From: a bacterium
GTDB lineage: Bacteria > Methylomirabilota > Methylomirabilia > Methylomirabilales > 2-02-FULL-66-22
Length of the DNA stretch: 64,000 bases
Direction of reading: 5' to 3'
NCBI GenBank assembly: GCA_029580855.1
Contig: JAKPQH010000152.1
Coordinates: 48,379-112,378, forward strand
Below, in pieces: positions 62,769 through 64,000 of this stretch. The position numbers and the translations under genes were made by a program. The notes below the pieces were generated by a model. It did no database searches. It worked only from the letters and a program-made list of their open reading frames with translations, and had not been told where the DNA came from. Position 1 is the stretch's first letter, and every line of letters begins with the position of its first letter.

Positions 62769-63559
62769 GGAGCAGCCCCCTCCCCCCTCGGCGTTACGCC
62801 GAGCGCCCCCGAACCGGCGCCAGCCCGCAGGGTCATGGCGACCACGGGCAGCGTCAGCACCACGCCGCACAGACCGAGCCACCACTCCTGCACGGCAAAG
62901 GTGACCGTCAAGGCGAACCCCAGGACGACGAAGTACAGCCCGGGGCAGAGCCACGCGCGCCCGCGGAAGGCGGCCACCGACAACGCGGGTTGCCGGCGCT
63001 CCCAGACGTGGTACAGGCCCGTGGCCGCCAGGCCGACCGCACCCCAACCCAGGAAGTTCGCCGCGGGTATACCGAAGTAGAGGCCCGGTTCGGGGTAGCC
63101 GTAAATCCGGCCCAAAAACCACCGGTCGCCTCGCAGGGCCACCGGATCGATGACGACGTCCGCCAGGACGAAAAGCGCGGTTGCCAGAAGCTGATGCGCC
63201 ATGCGTCGGGGCCGGGCGCGCCGCTCCGCCGCGTCCCCGCCGGACAGCAGCCACCAGGCCAGGCCGTAGCTGGACACCAGCAGAAACGGGAACGAAATGG
63301 AGTCGAAGAACGGAACGCCGGCGATCCACAACTCCCGCCCCGTCGTCGCAGGTACGTAATAATACCAACCGAACGGGATTCCTGTCCGTATCGAGCTGGC
63401 CTCTGCGGCGAAGGCCGCTCCCCACGTGAGGAGGGTGAACGCCGCGGTGCGCCGCCAGCCCAAGAGCGCGCCGGCGCCCGCCAGATGCACGCCGAGGAAG
63501 GCGAACACGTAGGGGCGCAGCAGCAGACTTCCCGCCAGCAAGCGTAGTGTCTCGAGCAT
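62765..63559 (-). CDS. Carotenoid biosynthesis (CruF/DUF422-type) membrane protein
   Basis: Inner-membrane protein of 264 residues with about seven hydrophobic segments. Family blocks are IPFGWYYYVP near residue 62, FFDSISFPFLLVSSYGLAWW and FVLADVVIDPVALR near 131, typical of the carotenoid 1',2'-hydratase/bisanhydrobacterioruberin hydratase family. It probably hydrates an isoprenoid end group. Coupling to hpnH by a four-base overlap is notable, as no other carotenoid gene is in the window; it could act on a hopanoid or another terpenoid. Confidence 0.84.
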   Translation of the reverse strand: MLETLRLLAGSLLLRPYVFAFLGVHLAGAGALLGWRRTAAFTLLTWGAAFAAEASSIRTGIPFGWYYYVPATTGRELWIAGVPFFDSISFPFLLVSSYGLAWWLLSGGDAAERRARPRRMAHQLLATALFVLADVVIDPVALRGDRWFLGRIYGYPEPGLYFGIPAANFLGWGAVGLAATGLYHVWERRQPALSVAAFRGRAWLCPGLYFVVLGFALTVTFAVQEWWLGLCGVVLTLPVVAMTLRAGAGSGALGVTPRGEGAAP

Positions 63560-63631
63560 AGTTCTCCGTCGTGACGAGCGGGCGTCGGCTGGGTCTGGAT
63601 TTCCGGCGGATGCGCGGCGCGGATCCGTGCG

Positions 63632-64000
63632 TCAGGGCGCGTAGCCGTTGGTGCGAAACCATCTCACCGCGCCGGCCAGGGCATCTTCCACCGCGGATTG
63701 CGGCATGCCCAGCTCCCGGACGGCCTTGCCCGGATCAAAGAACATCCGTTTGCGCGCCATCCGGACGGCGTCGACGGCGACGAGGGGCGGCCGACCGGTG
63801 AGATGATCGGCGATCCACTCCGACAGATGGGCGAGCGGAAGAATCGCCGCCGCGGAAATCTTGACTCGAGGCGGCCGCATCCCGGCGATCCGGCCCAGGA
63901 CCTCGAAGATCTCTCGGAGCGTGAGGTTCCGCCCCCCCAGGATGTATCGCTCCCCGACCTTCCCGCGTTCCGCCGCCAGCAGATGCCCGGCCGCCACGTC
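63632..64000 (-). CDS. hpnA: HpnA-type NAD-dependent epimerase, 5' end cut by the window edge
   Basis: C-terminal 122 residues of an NAD-dependent epimerase/dehydratase; the frame runs off the right edge. GERYILGGRNLTLREIFEVL, VDAVRMARKRMFFD and the end AVRWFRTNGYAP match the hopanoid-associated sugar epimerase family. It is thought to act in hopanoid side-chain sugar metabolism, although its exact reaction is unresolved. Its position just upstream of the carotenoid-like gene and hpnH is usual for hopanoid clusters. Confidence 0.85.
   Translation of the reverse strand, partial: DVAAGHLLAAERGKVGERYILGGRNLTLREIFEVLGRIAGMRPPRVKISAAAILPLAHLSEWIADHLTGRPPLVAVDAVRMARKRMFFDPGKAVRELGMPQSAVEDALAGAVRWFRTNGYAP

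Noticed and set aside
1..64000. CRISPR array, rRNA, prophage or integrase
   Set aside because: No regularly spaced repeats, rRNA-like sequence, integrase or transposase reading frame was seen on either strand.

Overview
The window is a high-GC bacterial chromosome segment with 58 supported protein-coding genes, two of them cut by the window edges, and no RNA gene I can support. The envelope genes point to a Gram-negative-type cell: hopanoid genes hpnA, hpnG and hpnH, a MlaEFD-like lipid importer, lipoproteins and a TRAP importer. The mix of M81 peptidase, TRAP transporter, URO-D-like protein, multiple trehalose routes and hopanoid genes resembles what I know from Methylomirabilota/'Rokubacteria' and some deltaproteobacterial lineages. 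That placement is an inference; no rRNA or core marker is present to confirm it.

Layout. (1) 3-10145, plus strand: a catabolic run with a class III aminotransferase (5' cut), an M81/MlrC-type peptidase, a complete TRAP transporter (SBP, small and large permease), two zinc-type alcohol dehydrogenases, an acetolactate-synthase-like ThDP enzyme and a TIM-barrel sugar isomerase/epimerase. (2) 10146-15224: a compositionally different island with a near-consensus promoter, a possible 55-codon small ORF, a 1193-residue protein of unknown function and a lipocalin-like remnant. (3) 15246-19979: a lone response regulator with a PAS-like region, then gpsA, a URO-D-like protein, a DUF218 protein, a small membrane protein and a carboxymuconolactone-decarboxylase-like protein. 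(4) 19980-21908: a repeat-rich stretch carrying a MNT/HEPN toxin-antitoxin-type pair. (5) 21909-23976: an overlapping metallopeptidase/ATP-grasp pair.

(6) 24370-43791, minus strand: the core of the window. One tightly coupled run encodes response regulator, histidine kinase, TreY, TreS, a GlgM/GlgA-type glucosyltransferase, a maltokinase fused to an extra duplicated domain, TreT, a GT81-like protein with an eroded active site, and a TM-helix-repeat (MscS-related) protein. Just upstream lies a second coupled run with a small coiled-coil membrane protein, TreZ, a ComEA-like HhH protein, an NfeD-like protein and a sugar ABC importer lacking its ATPase. Together they suggest signal-controlled synthesis and interconversion of trehalose, maltose and alpha-glucan, probably for osmotic or desiccation stress. 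(7) 43913-49207: a ManC-type nucleotidyltransferase, a DksA/TraR-type zinc finger protein, a second response regulator, and an NtrC-type regulator with its histidine kinase. (8) 49933-51816, plus strand: a DJ-1/PfpI protein and a cysteine-synthase-like enzyme, separated by two repeat elements. (9) 51832-61502, minus strand: an orphan CBM48 protein, a CNNM/CBS (HlyC/CorC) protein, DUF502, a GH57 enzyme, MlaD-MlaF-MlaE, a lipoprotein and HpnG. (10) 61767-64000, minus strand: HpnH, a carotenoid-hydratase-like membrane protein and the 3' end of HpnA, making a hopanoid locus with HpnG.
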